Shown here: one piece after another, positions 39,301 through 47,870 of the stretch | Layout of the letters: each line of letters opens with the position of its first letter | How positions within the stretch are numbered: position 1 is the first letter of the stretch | IMG/VR virus record: IMGVR_UViG_3300017917_002280 | Location: 1 to 64,000 of that record | Source of the DNA: a virus | Length of the DNA stretch: 64,000 bases | Strand: one strand, 5' to 3' | Translations under genes and position numbers: made by a program | The notes under the pieces: model-generated | Seen by the model: only the letters and a program-made list of their open reading frames with translations | Databases searched by the model: none | Told to the model about the DNA's origin: nothing

Positions 39301-42300
39301 TCTGAATCTGATTGATTTGATGGTGTTGGCCTTGGATTTGTAACATTGTCTAGAGTTCTTCTTGTTCTTCTAAAATCTTCTTCTGACATTCCTGCTGCTG
39401 CTGCTTGCTGACTAACAACCCACGCTCTATATTCTTTAGATGATTTTATTCCTTTTGGTGGTCTTGCACCAGATGGCACTCCACCATCTGAGCCAGATTT
39501 CTTTGGAACATATGGAATAATGTCTAATCCAGCATCTCTAAATTCTTGTTCTTGCCTTCTTCTATTTCCATTATTAAGATCCATGACTGCTTGATAAGAC
39601 TCATTATTTAATTTTTCTGTCATTTGATTAAGTCTTAGCAATGAGCCATTTTCAAGTCTTATTGCATTGCCAAGTTGAAGAATACTTGGATTAATTACAG
39701 CAATTTCTTCTGCTGTCAAGTTCATTTTGACTCTCATTGAGTTTGTTGATTTTCCAAGCGCCTCAAATTTTTCAATTATTTCACCAAATTTCGAATCCAT
39801 AGACTTGACTCTCTTCATTGCTCTTTCCATGATTATTGGAAGATTGGTATCATCTATATGGTCAAAATCTTTAGCGGCAGAAAGAACTTCGACATCTAAC
39901 AACTCTAATGCCTTTTTTGCTTCTGTAATTGAAACTCCGCTTTGTTGTAGTGCAGGAATCCATTTTTGCAATCCTATTGATTTAAATTCAGTTGCAAACT
40001 GTTGAGATGTGACCCCAACATCTTTTAATTTTTGATTCAATTGTGCTGGAAGGTCTACAACTAAATTAGATAGCAATTTAATTTCTACAGCGCCCGCACC
40101 ATACATATCAATAAATTTTTGAAGTTCTAATAATGCCACTTGCATTTTTTCTCTTATATTTATTCCAGAGCCTAAAATATCTGCTGGTGTTGACATTGTT
40201 GGGGAAGTGACATGTGTCATTTCAGTTTCTCCGGGGTTGCCTCCATACTTCAGCTTCTTTACCATTCCACCATATGCATATCTTCCAGCATTTAGATTAT
40301 CCATGAAATCAAGTCCATATTTTTTCACAGAGGAGGCTTTTATCACATATTCTCCATTTGAAAGCATGGCTGGAATTTTATCTTCGGTTGGACCACCTTC
40401 GCCATAAACCTTTCCTCCAGATGCCCTTGAAATCATATCTGTGCTGAATGCTGAGGACATTGCCCCCGGTGAATATGAGCTTTCATACCAACGAGAACCG
40501 CTTCTGCTATATCCAAGAGCCTCTGAAAGAAATCTTCTAACTTGTGAATCTCTAATTATTGAAGAGTCATACTTAGACTTAAATAATTTATCGTGTTTTA
40601 CTTTTTTAAGTTCTGAAAAAGGCATTCCATATTTATCTTCCATATACTTTTTGAGGAATACAATTTCTTTGCTTGTTACACCAAAAATTCTCTTTCTATC
40701 CTTTTCTAGCTCAAAGAGTTTACTCTCTCTGTCTGGTGACATATAAGCTTCACTTCTCTTTTTCAAATACTCATCTGCTTCGTTTCTTAGTGGTCCCTCT
40801 AGGAACATTGGGCGCTTGCCCTCTACTCTATTAAGAATATCTGATATTAAAAAGTCTCTTTCTCCACTTGCCATCGGAGCCGTCAAAAATGATAGGAACT
40901 TATCCTCCGAACCTTCGTGTGCATATGCTGAGAACCCGGAAAGATTAATATATCTTTTTGATTTTGGCAAACCAGCTGATCTTACAATAAACTCGCCTTC
41001 CGATCCAATTTTTGTATGACCAGCATAGTTTACGCCCTGAATTCCAACGATAGCAGATTTTGGAACATCCATTTCAATAATTCTTGGATTTTGTCCAAGT
41101 GAAGAAGCATTAGCAAATTTTAGAATTTTGTGAAGGTCATGTGAGAATGAAAGAAATGGCTGATATGGCTCAACATCTTTTGTTGTGTATCCATAGTGAC
41201 CACGAGTTACATCTGCAGTTTCTGGACCTGTTCTAATTGCTCTATAAAGTCTTACTGTATTTCCGGGGTATTGTGCCAGCATTGCCTGAAGGGATTGTGA
41301 GCCAGCAAGAATATCTTTTTCAGACATATTTCTTAATACATTTTTGTCGCCAAACTCCCCTGATGCGTGAGCTTCTAAAGCCTGTACAAGAGCCTTTTCT
41401 TCATTTGTTCTTGCGGATATTGGCTTTGATAGAATTGCTGCTATATCGACATTTCCTTTTGCCCCCTTAGCCCTTGATCCAAAGAATTGGTCTATTCCAT
41501 ATCCTTGGTATCTTGACTTAGAAGATCTTAAATATCTTTCGGTTGCAGATGCTGTGATTCCTCTTACTCTTGGTCCTGCTGCTGCCAGCAAGCCCAATAT
41601 TCCAGAAACACTTGCATTTTTTCTTGAAAGTTTTTGGTCTCTTTGTCTTATAATTGGTGCAGCAGTAGGAGTTGTTTGACCAGATGATTGGTTGTAAAGG
41701 TAGCTGGGGAAACCAGATGATATTGGAATACCCATTCCAGCCATAGCAATTCCGCCAATATCAAAGTGTGCTGGGCCACCTGTTGCTTTTCTGTTTGCAA
41801 TAAATTTAGATCTTGATATTTGCTTTGATGCAATGTTGGAGAATATTCTTCCAAAAGACTGATCGTTGAATGTTTTATCCTGATTTGCATACATATACTT
41901 ATTCATATTATCTAGTATTGCACCAGATACTGAAAGTGCCTGATCTTTTGACAAACCAGCCTTCATCAATTCGCTTGTAACTGAAATAAAATGCCTTGGT
42001 TCTCTTGCAGATTCTAACCAGTCTCTTCCAGTTGCAGTTCCGGGAGATACAAGCTTTTTGTTAAAATCTTTTGTAATTGTTATATAGCTATTTGGCAAAA
42101 TGTCATATATTTCATTGCCCTTAATTGAGCCAATAAGTCCTTTTGGCATATTAGCACCAGATATTCTTGGCGCAGAACCTCCAGATGCTGGTCCATATTT
42201 TTTCATAAATGATGGAGTAAAAATGTGACCTATTACTTCATTTGAATTTGGTCTTCCAAGCGCAAATGCTTCATTATCATAGAATCCAGAAGTTCTGCTA

Positions 42301-44612
42301 CTTCTCTTTGTGGAATATCTAGAAATTGACTCATATGGGGATGCGCCCTCTTCATATATATTTCTAGTAGATCTTTTTGTTCTTTCTTGACCTGATCTTG
42401 TTATATATCTTGATGATGCTCTTGTTCCACCGATCAGAGAGAAGATATCCATGATTGCTGCTACTGCTGGGTTTCCACCGCGCTTTAGTCCAACAATTCC
42501 GCCATTTGCATATTTACCAGCATTAATATCATCAAGGGTCTGCTTTCCATATTTATTGACAGAAGATGCCTTGATTACATACTCACCATTTGATAGCAGT
42601 GCTGGAATTTTATCATCGGTTGGACCTCCGGGACCTGAGATATATCCACCACTAGCTCTTCTAGTCATTGGTGTAGGATTAAAAAGTCCGGGTCTTGTCT
42701 GGCTAAGTTGTGACAATTTTGCCATATATATTTGAAGTGAGGCATTTAGTTTATTAAGTGCGCCTTCTTGACTTTCAAAGGATTGTGTTAATTTATCAGA
42801 AGCTAGTTTTGCTGCTAGTTGTTCGTCTGAAAGCATTTGGAATCTTCCAGTTTTAATGCCAGCCATTGCTCTAACCATATTGACAAAATTCATGGTGAGC
42901 TTTACAACATTACCGCCAAAGTTGGCAAATAGACCCACAAGCATTACGATTGGTCCAAGAAGTGCTGTAACTGCTGCTGTAATCTTTAAGAAATTCTTTG
43001 TTGGACTTGGCAATTTCTCAAGGAAGTCAACGATGTTTCCAACAATGTCTGCGAATTTTGAGATGATTGGTGTGATATTTTCTGCAATAGTTGCTCCAAG
43101 AGGAAGAAGTTCTGCCTTTAGCGATTCCATTGCTCTTTGCATTCTAACTGGGGCAGATTCTTGAAGAGTCTGCATTTCTCGGTATGCCTGCTTTGCTAAG
43201 TCTATTGCAGACATTGTTGATAGTTCTAGAATTTTTTTAGTTTGAGAGCCTTCTTTATTTAGATTGTCAAACAGGGCAGAGATTCTAGCAAACTGATACT
43301 TTCCGAAAATTTGTTCAATTACTTGGGCTCTTCCAAAAGAATCAAGTCCAGATAATGCTTTTTGGAATCCCATTATTGTTGGCATCAACTCTCCGCGAGT
43401 TGACTGTACCAATTTTTCAATATCTATACCGTACTGCTTGGCAACTTCTGATGCTTTTTTGGTGGGGTTTATAAGAGATGCTAAACCAGACTTAATTGCG
43501 TTAGCACCTTCTCCTGCATCTACTCCACCTTCCTTCATGGCAACAAGAAGAACGGACAGATCTTTAATGTCTCCACCAAGGGCGTTAATTACTGGACCAG
43601 TTTTTGGAATTGCTGTTACTAGGTCTTGCAAAGATGTTGATGTTTGGTTTTCTACTGAGTTCAGGAAGTTTACTGAGTCTGCCAATTGTTTTGTGCTCAT
43701 GTTGAAGGCTGTTTGCAGTGACAAAGTTGCCTTCATAGCCTCTTGTCTATCTACCTCACCAAGCACAGCAAGCTTTGTGGTTTGCTCAACTGTTTTTAAT
43801 AGCCTTTGGCCCTCAAGTCCAGTTGCCGCTAAATCAGCAGCCAAACCAGCAGTTTCTTTTGCTGCAATTCCATATTCTTTAGCTATTGTTTGCGATAGAC
43901 TTAAAACTTGAGCCTTCATTGACTCTGTTGCTTGTTTGGTTGTGCTAGTTAGATCAGAGCCGTAAACTTTGGAAAATCTTGTAAGTTCTTTTTCTACATC
44001 AAGGAATGCTTTTGTTATATTAGTCGCCATTAAAGCTATTGGCAGTGATAAACCGACCATGAGCTGACGGCCAGCCCATTGTGTATTTTTACCAAAGTCA
44101 ATTAGTTTTGTTGCACCATCTTGAACTAAAGTATTAAAAATTTCAAATTGTTTTCTTGCAAGCATTGTCTTTGCTGAAAGACCGCTTAAATCTGCTGTGA
44201 GTGGCTTTATAAGCACACCCTTTTTTCTTCCGCCAACACTTCCAAGCTCTACAAGTGTTGATTGAAGTTTTGCTACTTCTCTTTCCGCAAGTTTTCTTGT
44301 ATTGCTTGTTGATTTGAATGCCTGAGAAGCTTCTTTTGCATATTCTCTTAAAGTTAATTTACTTTTTGATACTGCGTTTCCAAATGAATCAACCGTTGAT
44401 GTAATATCAACGATTGATGTTTTAAAATTTCCTATTGATGCTAAATCTCTTTGAAGAGCACTAGCTAAGCTAAGCATTGACTGCTGAGCGTTTTTATCAA
44501 ATGCTTTAAATTGAACATTTATGGCAGATATGTCTTTAGCCAATAATTTGATCTCAGACCTCAGCGGGCCAAAATCACCATCATATCTAAAGGTAGACGA
44601 TATATCTGCCAT
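36354..44612 (-). CDS. Tape measure protein with embedded ADP-ribosyltransferase-like domain
   Basis: 2,752 residues, the largest protein here, setting tail length. The N-terminal 500 residues are helical with phage tail-tape core patterns (EYGIAAKETAGLAADLAATG, AIPKTGPVINALGGDIKDLS). Membrane-like segments lie near 540-575 (ITAAVTALLGPIVMLVGLFA) and near 1,930-1,955 (YVLAGAAAVAAIGGITYYFI). A glycine-rich motif, GPGGPTDDKIPALLSNGEYVIKA in its first form, occurs three times (about 655, 1,400 and 2,640). Between the first two copies lies an insert with LYRAIRTG (Arg1124), PFLSFSHD (Ser1155/1157) and GSEGEFIV (Glu1205-x-Glu1207): the R, S, E-x-E order of ADP-ribosyltransferases. Long coiled coils fill residues 2,230-2,500. 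Confidence 0.9.
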   Translation of the reverse strand: MADISSTFRYDGDFGPLRSEIKLLAKDISAINVQFKAFDKNAQQSMLSLASALQRDLASIGNFKTSIVDITSTVDSFGNAVSKSKLTLREYAKEASQAFKSTSNTRKLAEREVAKLQSTLVELGSVGGRKKGVLIKPLTADLSGLSAKTMLARKQFEIFNTLVQDGATKLIDFGKNTQWAGRQLMVGLSLPIALMATNITKAFLDVEKELTRFSKVYGSDLTSTTKQATESMKAQVLSLSQTIAKEYGIAAKETAGLAADLAATGLEGQRLLKTVEQTTKLAVLGEVDRQEAMKATLSLQTAFNMSTKQLADSVNFLNSVENQTSTSLQDLVTAIPKTGPVINALGGDIKDLSVLLVAMKEGGVDAGEGANAIKSGLASLINPTKKASEVAKQYGIDIEKLVQSTRGELMPTIMGFQKALSGLDSFGRAQVIEQIFGKYQFARISALFDNLNKEGSQTKKILELSTMSAIDLAKQAYREMQTLQESAPVRMQRAMESLKAELLPLGATIAENITPIISKFADIVGNIVDFLEKLPSPTKNFLKITAAVTALLGPIVMLVGLFANFGGNVVKLTMNFVNMVRAMAGIKTGRFQMLSDEQLAAKLASDKLTQSFESQEGALNKLNASLQIYMAKLSQLSQTRPGLFNPTPMTRRASGGYISGPGGPTDDKIPALLSNGEYVIKASSVNKYGKQTLDDINAGKYANGGIVGLKRGGNPAVAAIMDIFSLIGGTRASSRYITRSGQERTKRSTRNIYEEGASPYESISRYSTKRSSRTSGFYDNEAFALGRPNSNEVIGHIFTPSFMKKYGPASGGSAPRISGANMPKGLIGSIKGNEIYDILPNSYITITKDFNKKLVSPGTATGRDWLESAREPRHFISVTSELMKAGLSKDQALSVSGAILDNMNKYMYANQDKTFNDQSFGRIFSNIASKQISRSKFIANRKATGGPAHFDIGGIAMAGMGIPISSGFPSYLYNQSSGQTTPTAAPIIRQRDQKLSRKNASVSGILGLLAAAGPRVRGITASATERYLRSSKSRYQGYGIDQFFGSRAKGAKGNVDIAAILSKPISARTNEEKALVQALEAHASGEFGDKNVLRNMSEKDILAGSQSLQAMLAQYPGNTVRLYRAIRTGPETADVTRGHYGYTTKDVEPYQPFLSFSHDLHKILKFANASSLGQNPRIIEMDVPKSAIVGIQGVNYAGHTKIGSEGEFIVRSAGLPKSKRYINLSGFSAYAHEGSEDKFLSFLTAPMASGERDFLISDILNRVEGKRPMFLEGPLRNEADEYLKKRSEAYMSPDRESKLFELEKDRKRIFGVTSKEIVFLKKYMEDKYGMPFSELKKVKHDKLFKSKYDSSIIRDSQVRRFLSEALGYSRSGSRWYESSYSPGAMSSAFSTDMISRASGGKVYGEGGPTEDKIPAMLSNGEYVIKASSVKKYGLDFMDNLNAGRYAYGGMVKKLKYGGNPGETEMTHVTSPTMSTPADILGSGINIREKMQVALLELQKFIDMYGAGAVEIKLLSNLVVDLPAQLNQKLKDVGVTSQQFATEFKSIGLQKWIPALQQSGVSITEAKKALELLDVEVLSAAKDFDHIDDTNLPIIMERAMKRVKSMDSKFGEIIEKFEALGKSTNSMRVKMNLTAEEIAVINPSILQLGNAIRLENGSLLRLNQMTEKLNNESYQAVMDLNNGNRRRQEQEFRDAGLDIIPYVPKKSGSDGGVPSGARPPKGIKSSKEYRAWVVSQQAAAAGMSEEDFRRTRRTLDNVTNPRPTPSNQSDSEKLSGFVNERNGGQGGGQAVMNAMFSIQSLGYTLGSLASSTDKGTKAINMFMAAMEAMWVLGSVKSMAGGLKLKNLRKQVRPEDMTDEVKGIVDSKLGGKLFTGLGGKMQMLSLKSAEKAASLSTKIMAREAAGKTGIVTNMMKKGQSLLTKAGPMLTRLGPLLSNPYVLAGAAAVAAIGGITYYFIQKHKQMLKKVKDQASSAFTDAKEAAKMYGAELKTVNTVLEENRRLTGEINIPGKKKPIVGQEDLTKLVKTDYKNFVSTIKDAALGTEAQNELSIAYQNMIAQGLQPQAVEEILGEVARQAGRSVDFSAFMKSVFFPGNEDSHMGELRQTMSDRLSGSIRTAMQIAADKYNGEAESTAVAEKFIGGINTAILMGAEDITGSQKAITSIFEYAVSMAAINPEIKDKISQNLISLFTGLGMAADSPLVKQALADPLSNLSMYVAEAINAGAKASDLERIYKEKGEIGLQYLAADFTARKEAQQRNAEFATNAITILQNELKEENKVYEKRKTALDNMTNAENEYHKNIMDNYADRKDQLQDEIDDINKNTDAYIKSLDKKKTEEDFYARQRQTTIEAMKAFAEGDVFGFLQARQNISAQAGEYGIQSEIDRIESTRDAAVAAREEEIKSIEDAERAEDTRHEKRLAQITQWKNATIAAQNQINTKINEAIDDLSAFVNADITQQEKLIVKLQNDFVGKDGKSGVLGTINKNSQFFKDEDKTALDERIKNLKGSFSKVGDVFASGIQAGISTAAKTLGVDEETLKSVLLQSLGASFSNELPGVSPTSYPGSAPANAAPLTEEEKTMLANAEATPLSKEEKAMLAAAEATPLSEEEKAMMAGASGGKKANTKKRPTRIMVRGNANGGYISGPGGPKSDLIPAMLSNGEYVVNAAAVARMGVATMDRINSLGFALGGYAAPNYSPPTPRRFANGGLNSWATSNNTYSIIINANGADANEVYRKFEKELQRYENASDMSRRI

Positions 44613-45276
44613 TATGCTCTATAGACCTCATAATCCATTCCCATATCTAATGGAATTCCATGCTCTATTGCCCCAGCATCATTTTCATTAGCGCCAAGTC
44701 TTCTTGCAACTCTTGCATAAATTTCCTCATGAGTCGTAACCTTTTCAGAATCAGAGTTGCCCTCTTCTTTTCCTAGGTCTATTCCCTGTAGAGATGCCAT
44801 GAATTTATTGTGCCTATTCTCCCTTTCATAAAGTGCTTTCAATGTCGTGAATAGTTCAGGCATTGAAAGATTTTCTTCTAGCTCGTTATAATCTTTCCAG
44901 TGACCTAGAAGAAAAACCTCTGCTTCGCTCGCGGCGAGATCTAGCTCATCCCAAGTGCTTCCTGAGCCGCCGCTAGTAGATTTGGGTCGTTCAACTTAAT
45001 CTCCGCTGCTACCTCAAGAATCTTGTACATTGTCTGTAGATCGATTACATCCTCAACAATGTCCTCTGGCTCAAGCAATCCGGGAGCTAGCTGCTTCATT
45101 GCAATTTTTGTGCAGTCAACAAGGACCTGAATAAACTCATCCTCTGTCTCTACATTTGAAGCCTTGGCCCACTCCTTCATAAGCTCTCTTAGTTTTTTAA
45201 GATTTAGTGGCTTTACTACAATTGTAGAGCCATCTAGGAGTTCAAGCTCTACTGTTTCATATACCTTTGTTGCCAT
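44612..45276 (-). CDS. Tail assembly chaperone, -1 frameshifted fusion (GT-type)
   Basis: Predicted product of a -1 ribosomal frameshift at 44,980-44,986, giving 221 residues. After the shift the reading frame is open and continues TWDELDLAASEAEVFLLGHW into the downstream frame, which also contains ATG at 44,863. This is the usual T-part of lambda gpG/gpGT-type chaperones that coat the tape measure before tube assembly. The region downstream of the shift ends just before the tape measure gene, with which its stop forms a TAATG junction. Confidence 0.75.
44941..45276 (-). CDS. Tail assembly chaperone, unshifted form (G-type)
   Basis: 111 residues from the ATG at 45,276, which has GAAAGGA 6 nt upstream; an earlier in-frame ATG has no such site and overlaps the terminator. 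The protein begins with a small beta-sheet (VYETVELELLDGSTIVVKPL) and is helical after that, as in other gpG-like chaperones. It sits between the major tail protein and the tape measure, the conserved place for this pair. Confidence 0.8.
   Translation of the reverse strand: MATKVYETVELELLDGSTIVVKPLNLKKLRELMKEWAKASNVETEDEFIQVLVDCTKIAMKQLAPGLLEPEDIVEDVIDLQTMYKILEVAAEIKLNDPNLLAAAQEALGMS
44980..44986 (-). promoter_or_regulatory. -1 frameshift slippery heptamer CCCAAAT
   Basis: In the reading frame of the G-type chaperone the codons are GAC CCA AAT, so the heptamer is C CCA AAT. This is the X XXY YYZ form, in which both tRNAs can re-pair one base back on CCC AAA. The -1 frame is open from an in-frame TAA about 18 nt upstream of the heptamer through to the end of the downstream frame. 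The zero-frame stop is 40 nt further on. Confidence 0.75.
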
Positions 45277-45315
45277 GTTAATTCCTTTCGCTTTCCTTAT
45301 ATTATACATTAAAAA

Positions 45316-45347
45316 CAATTATGGCAGAGAAAACTCTGCCATAATTG
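45316..45347 (-). terminator. Rho-independent terminator after the major tail protein gene
   Basis: Perfect 14-bp stem (CAATTATGGCAGAG and its complement) with a TTTT loop, followed on the minus strand by TTTTT. It lies 20 nt after the major tail protein stop and before the chaperone genes. A TGTATAAT (extended -10) lies just downstream, suggesting a fresh start of transcription for the chaperones and tape measure. Confidence 0.88.
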
Positions 45348-45367
45348 CAAAACAATATTAAGTTATA

Positions 45368-46177
45368 TTATGCTATTGTGTAAATCCTGTCAATGATTCT
45401 TCCGTAAAGCGCACTTCCGTCTCTACCACCCTGTCCTTCATATGGTAGCATTCGGAAAGAAACGGGGAATACGGTCATTTCATCTCTTCTCACTGGAATT
45501 GCTGTTGCATCCATCTGAAATGTTCTGAATCCGATGTAGATTCTGTCGCATCTATCAGCTGTTGCAGTTGGTTGTGGACCTGCAGCAATAACACAAATTG
45601 ATCTTTCAACTGGTGCATATCCAAGAGCTCCACCATTGATGTTGTAAACAGAAGCAATGTTGTTTCCATCCATTGATGCTGTGGTTGTTGTTACTCCAGC
45701 GAATGCTGATGCAGCAACTGCAATACCACCAGCGGAAGCTGTTGAAGCTGCAAGGTTTGCTACTGTTAGCTGTGCCAGTGTTGCTGAAGCAGTTAGGTTT
45801 GCTGTAGTAACCTTTGCTGAAGCAGGACCAACTGCAACATCTGTCTGGTCGGCGTTAAGAGCAACCAAAAGGTTCTCAAAAGAAGCCTCAGCAAAAGATG
45901 TAGCTGCTGTTACTCTCATAGATGTTCTGTAAAGTCTTGCAACATCAAGGAGCTGGTCAACCATTGCTTCGCCGTATGTTGGTTCAATTGTTACATTTGT
46001 ACCTTCTGTTGTGTAACCAACGCTATTCCATGCAGTATCGTTAACATTGTCAGCGATCTGTAGTGTTGCTGAAGTTGAGATTGCTGTTGGAATCTGTGTT
46101 CTGAAGTTGTTGTTGGCTGTTACAAGGAATTGCCCTGCTCCAACAACGATATTCTTAGCCTCATTAGTTCTTGCCAT
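45368..46177 (-). CDS. Major tail protein (tube subunit)
   Basis: 269 residues. Beta-rich core with an Ala/Thr/Ser-rich inserted domain (about residues 115-185) of Ig-like or decoration character. The opening ARTNEAKNIVVGAGQFLV, the middle LLDVARLYRTSMRVTAATSF and a C-terminal FRMLPYEGQGG agree with actinophage tube proteins. It lies between the tail terminator and the chaperone pair, isolated by its own terminator and an AGGTG ribosome site, consistent with high expression. An extended -10 (TGTATAAT) lies in the 78-bp gap upstream. Confidence 0.78.
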   Translation of the reverse strand: MARTNEAKNIVVGAGQFLVTANNNFRTQIPTAISTSATLQIADNVNDTAWNSVGYTTEGTNVTIEPTYGEAMVDQLLDVARLYRTSMRVTAATSFAEASFENLLVALNADQTDVAVGPASAKVTTANLTASATLAQLTVANLAASTASAGGIAVAASAFAGVTTTTASMDGNNIASVYNINGGALGYAPVERSICVIAAGPQPTATADRCDRIYIGFRTFQMDATAIPVRRDEMTVFPVSFRMLPYEGQGGRDGSALYGRIIDRIYTIA

Positions 46178-46255
46178 TTATTTTTTCACCTCCATGAAAT
46201 CTAAAATAATTTTATATAGCGTAGAAACGCTTCCTCACTTAAATTATACACTATT

Positions 46256-46744
46256 TTATTTAGTATACTCATAACATACCTTTAAGGTTGTTATATATTT
46301 GGGCTTATAACTTTCAATTCTTTTCTCATCTAAAATAAAATCATCTTGGTAGCAGTCAACCCATTTAAAGTTTATTGTTGATCTTGAATGATTGTTTATT
46401 TGCATTGCCGTATCATCCATATTTGATAAATTACTCATAATAAAATTCTTCAAATAGAATATTTGGGGAACTTCGCCAACTATTGTGTATGTTGCCTCTT
46501 CTCTATAAATTGCATAAAGGGTGTTAGCTTTTCTATTTTGATAAATAAAGTCATACAGGACATATGGTGTTGTTTTTGATTCTGGAGCCAAACTTTCAGT
46601 AATTGGATATATTGGTCTATATTTATATAGTCCAGTATTCCATACCGCAGATGATACTGCTGTTTCGCCAGCAACATTTCCTTTTGCTAAATCCCAAATA
46701 TAATTATTTATTAATGTTATTGGAAGTTCTGTATAACTAGTCAT
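46256..46744 (-). CDS. Probable tail terminator protein (162 aa)
   Basis: Just upstream of the major tail protein. It is mixed alpha/beta with YVLYDFIYQN, EATYTIVGEVPQIFYLKNFI and a C-terminal strand YITTLKVCYEYTK, which fits the alpha-beta-beta-beta-alpha fold of lambda gpU-like terminators (about 130-165 residues). Called by position and size. Confidence 0.55.
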   Translation of the reverse strand: MTSYTELPITLINNYIWDLAKGNVAGETAVSSAVWNTGLYKYRPIYPITESLAPESKTTPYVLYDFIYQNRKANTLYAIYREEATYTIVGEVPQIFYLKNFIMSNLSNMDDTAMQINNHSRSTINFKWVDCYQDDFILDEKRIESYKPKYITTLKVCYEYTK

Positions 46745-47438
46745 TGATTAACTCTCCCGCCAAATTTGCAATTTTATTAGCAGATTGTTTTGCGTATTTG
46801 ATTCCAGATCCAGTGGACATTGTAATCTTTTTGCCAGCAACTGCAGCTTCTCTTTTTAGTAAAAGGCTTATTTTTTTATTGAATCCTGAAGACATTAATA
46901 CTTCACTTGCATTTGATTTCATATATTTATTAAATTGCTCTTCAAAGTTTCCAGCAACATTTCCTCCGGGATTTTTAATTTTAATTTCAGATTTTGTGAA
47001 TACAGTTTCACTTCCAACATCAAATCTAAGAACATTGGAGTTTTTGGGTTTGATTGTTACCTGTCTGCCAGATTCCATTATCTCTGCTTTATTTTTAAAA
47101 ACATACCCATTTTTATTTGGTATTGTTGAGTTTAAAAACTTATATTTTATGTTAACATTGCCAAATCCAGCACTTATATCTGCTTTAAATAATTTATACT
47201 TATTATCTCCAGCCATATCAAATTCATAAACATGTTGATATAGGTATCTATTTGTTCTTGCTAAGCTGGCATAATACTCTTCAAAATATTTAACAAGAGT
47301 TTTACCAGCAGCTAAATTGATTTTAGAAACTATCTCTGGACTATTATGTAAATGATCCAATGTTTTAATTTGATATTGAGCCATATCTAATATTTTTTCT
47401 GGCATTTCTCCAGTGTTCATTTTCATCATTAATCTCAT
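46737..47438 (-). CDS. Head-tail joining/tail completion protein (233 aa)
   Basis: It overlaps the terminator gene by 8 bases. Its helical N-terminus, then basic beta segments, then a C-terminus rich in Lys and Ala, resemble HK97 gp10-type neck proteins. It is about 100 residues longer than typical members. No motif is decisive; gene order between connector and tail terminator supports the role. Confidence 0.5.
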   Translation of the reverse strand: MRLMMKMNTGEMPEKILDMAQYQIKTLDHLHNSPEIVSKINLAAGKTLVKYFEEYYASLARTNRYLYQHVYEFDMAGDNKYKLFKADISAGFGNVNIKYKFLNSTIPNKNGYVFKNKAEIMESGRQVTIKPKNSNVLRFDVGSETVFTKSEIKIKNPGGNVAGNFEEQFNKYMKSNASEVLMSSGFNKKISLLLKREAAVAGKKITMSTGSGIKYAKQSANKIANLAGELIND

Positions 47439-47869
47439 GATAACTTTTGAACCTCCTGTCTAAATAATGCCGTCTCGTATTCAAGCACTGATCCGTCAAA
47501 GTTGATTATTGGAGTACTTCCCCTTGGCTCAAATATTGTTGAGCCCTCGTATCCGCCAGAGCTTGACGGATCTTGAGATTCTAAAAATATATTACCATTA
47601 TTATTTCTAATTTTAACAACTCTTCTGTCTGATGGTATAAGTTGGTTGCATCTTATTTTTATAACTCCATATAAAAAGTTTGTGTAGTCTTCAATATTTC
47701 CAACAAATGAATTATCTCTTAGTCCAGATTTTATATCAGTTTTTACAAGACATTCAACTGTTTTTTCAAACACATATGTTTTTGTTACCGCTCCAATATC
47801 ATCTTGGCTTATTGTTGGCTTATATATATCCGCCTTCATCGTATAACTTATTGATGTTAGGCACACCAT
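47435..47869 (-). CDS. Head-tail stopper-like protein (144 aa)
   Basis: The ATG at 47,869 follows the upstream stop by one base (TAACATG) with AAGGA just upstream, so I prefer it over an earlier in-frame ATG that would extend into the upstream gene. The sequence is beta-rich, with ADIYKPTISQDDIGAVTKTY and CNQLIPSDRRVVKIRN. Position after the adaptor agrees with a head-closure or stopper protein. Confidence 0.5.
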   Translation of the reverse strand: MVCLTSISYTMKADIYKPTISQDDIGAVTKTYVFEKTVECLVKTDIKSGLRDNSFVGNIEDYTNFLYGVIKIRCNQLIPSDRRVVKIRNNNGNIFLESQDPSSSGGYEGSTIFEPRGSTPIINFDGSVLEYETALFRQEVQKLS

Positions 47870-47870
47870 G

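Noticed and set aside
43438-43911. 157-residue plus-strand frame
   Set aside because: Lies wholly inside the tape measure coding region with biased composition typical of an antisense shadow.
44612-44863. Independent 83-residue gene starting at the ATG at 44,863
   Set aside because: No ribosome site precedes it, the frame is open far upstream, and the frameshift model explains it better.
46744-47229. 161-residue plus-strand frame
   Set aside because: Antisense to the head-tail joining gene, which has coupled neighbours in the right direction; no start signal.
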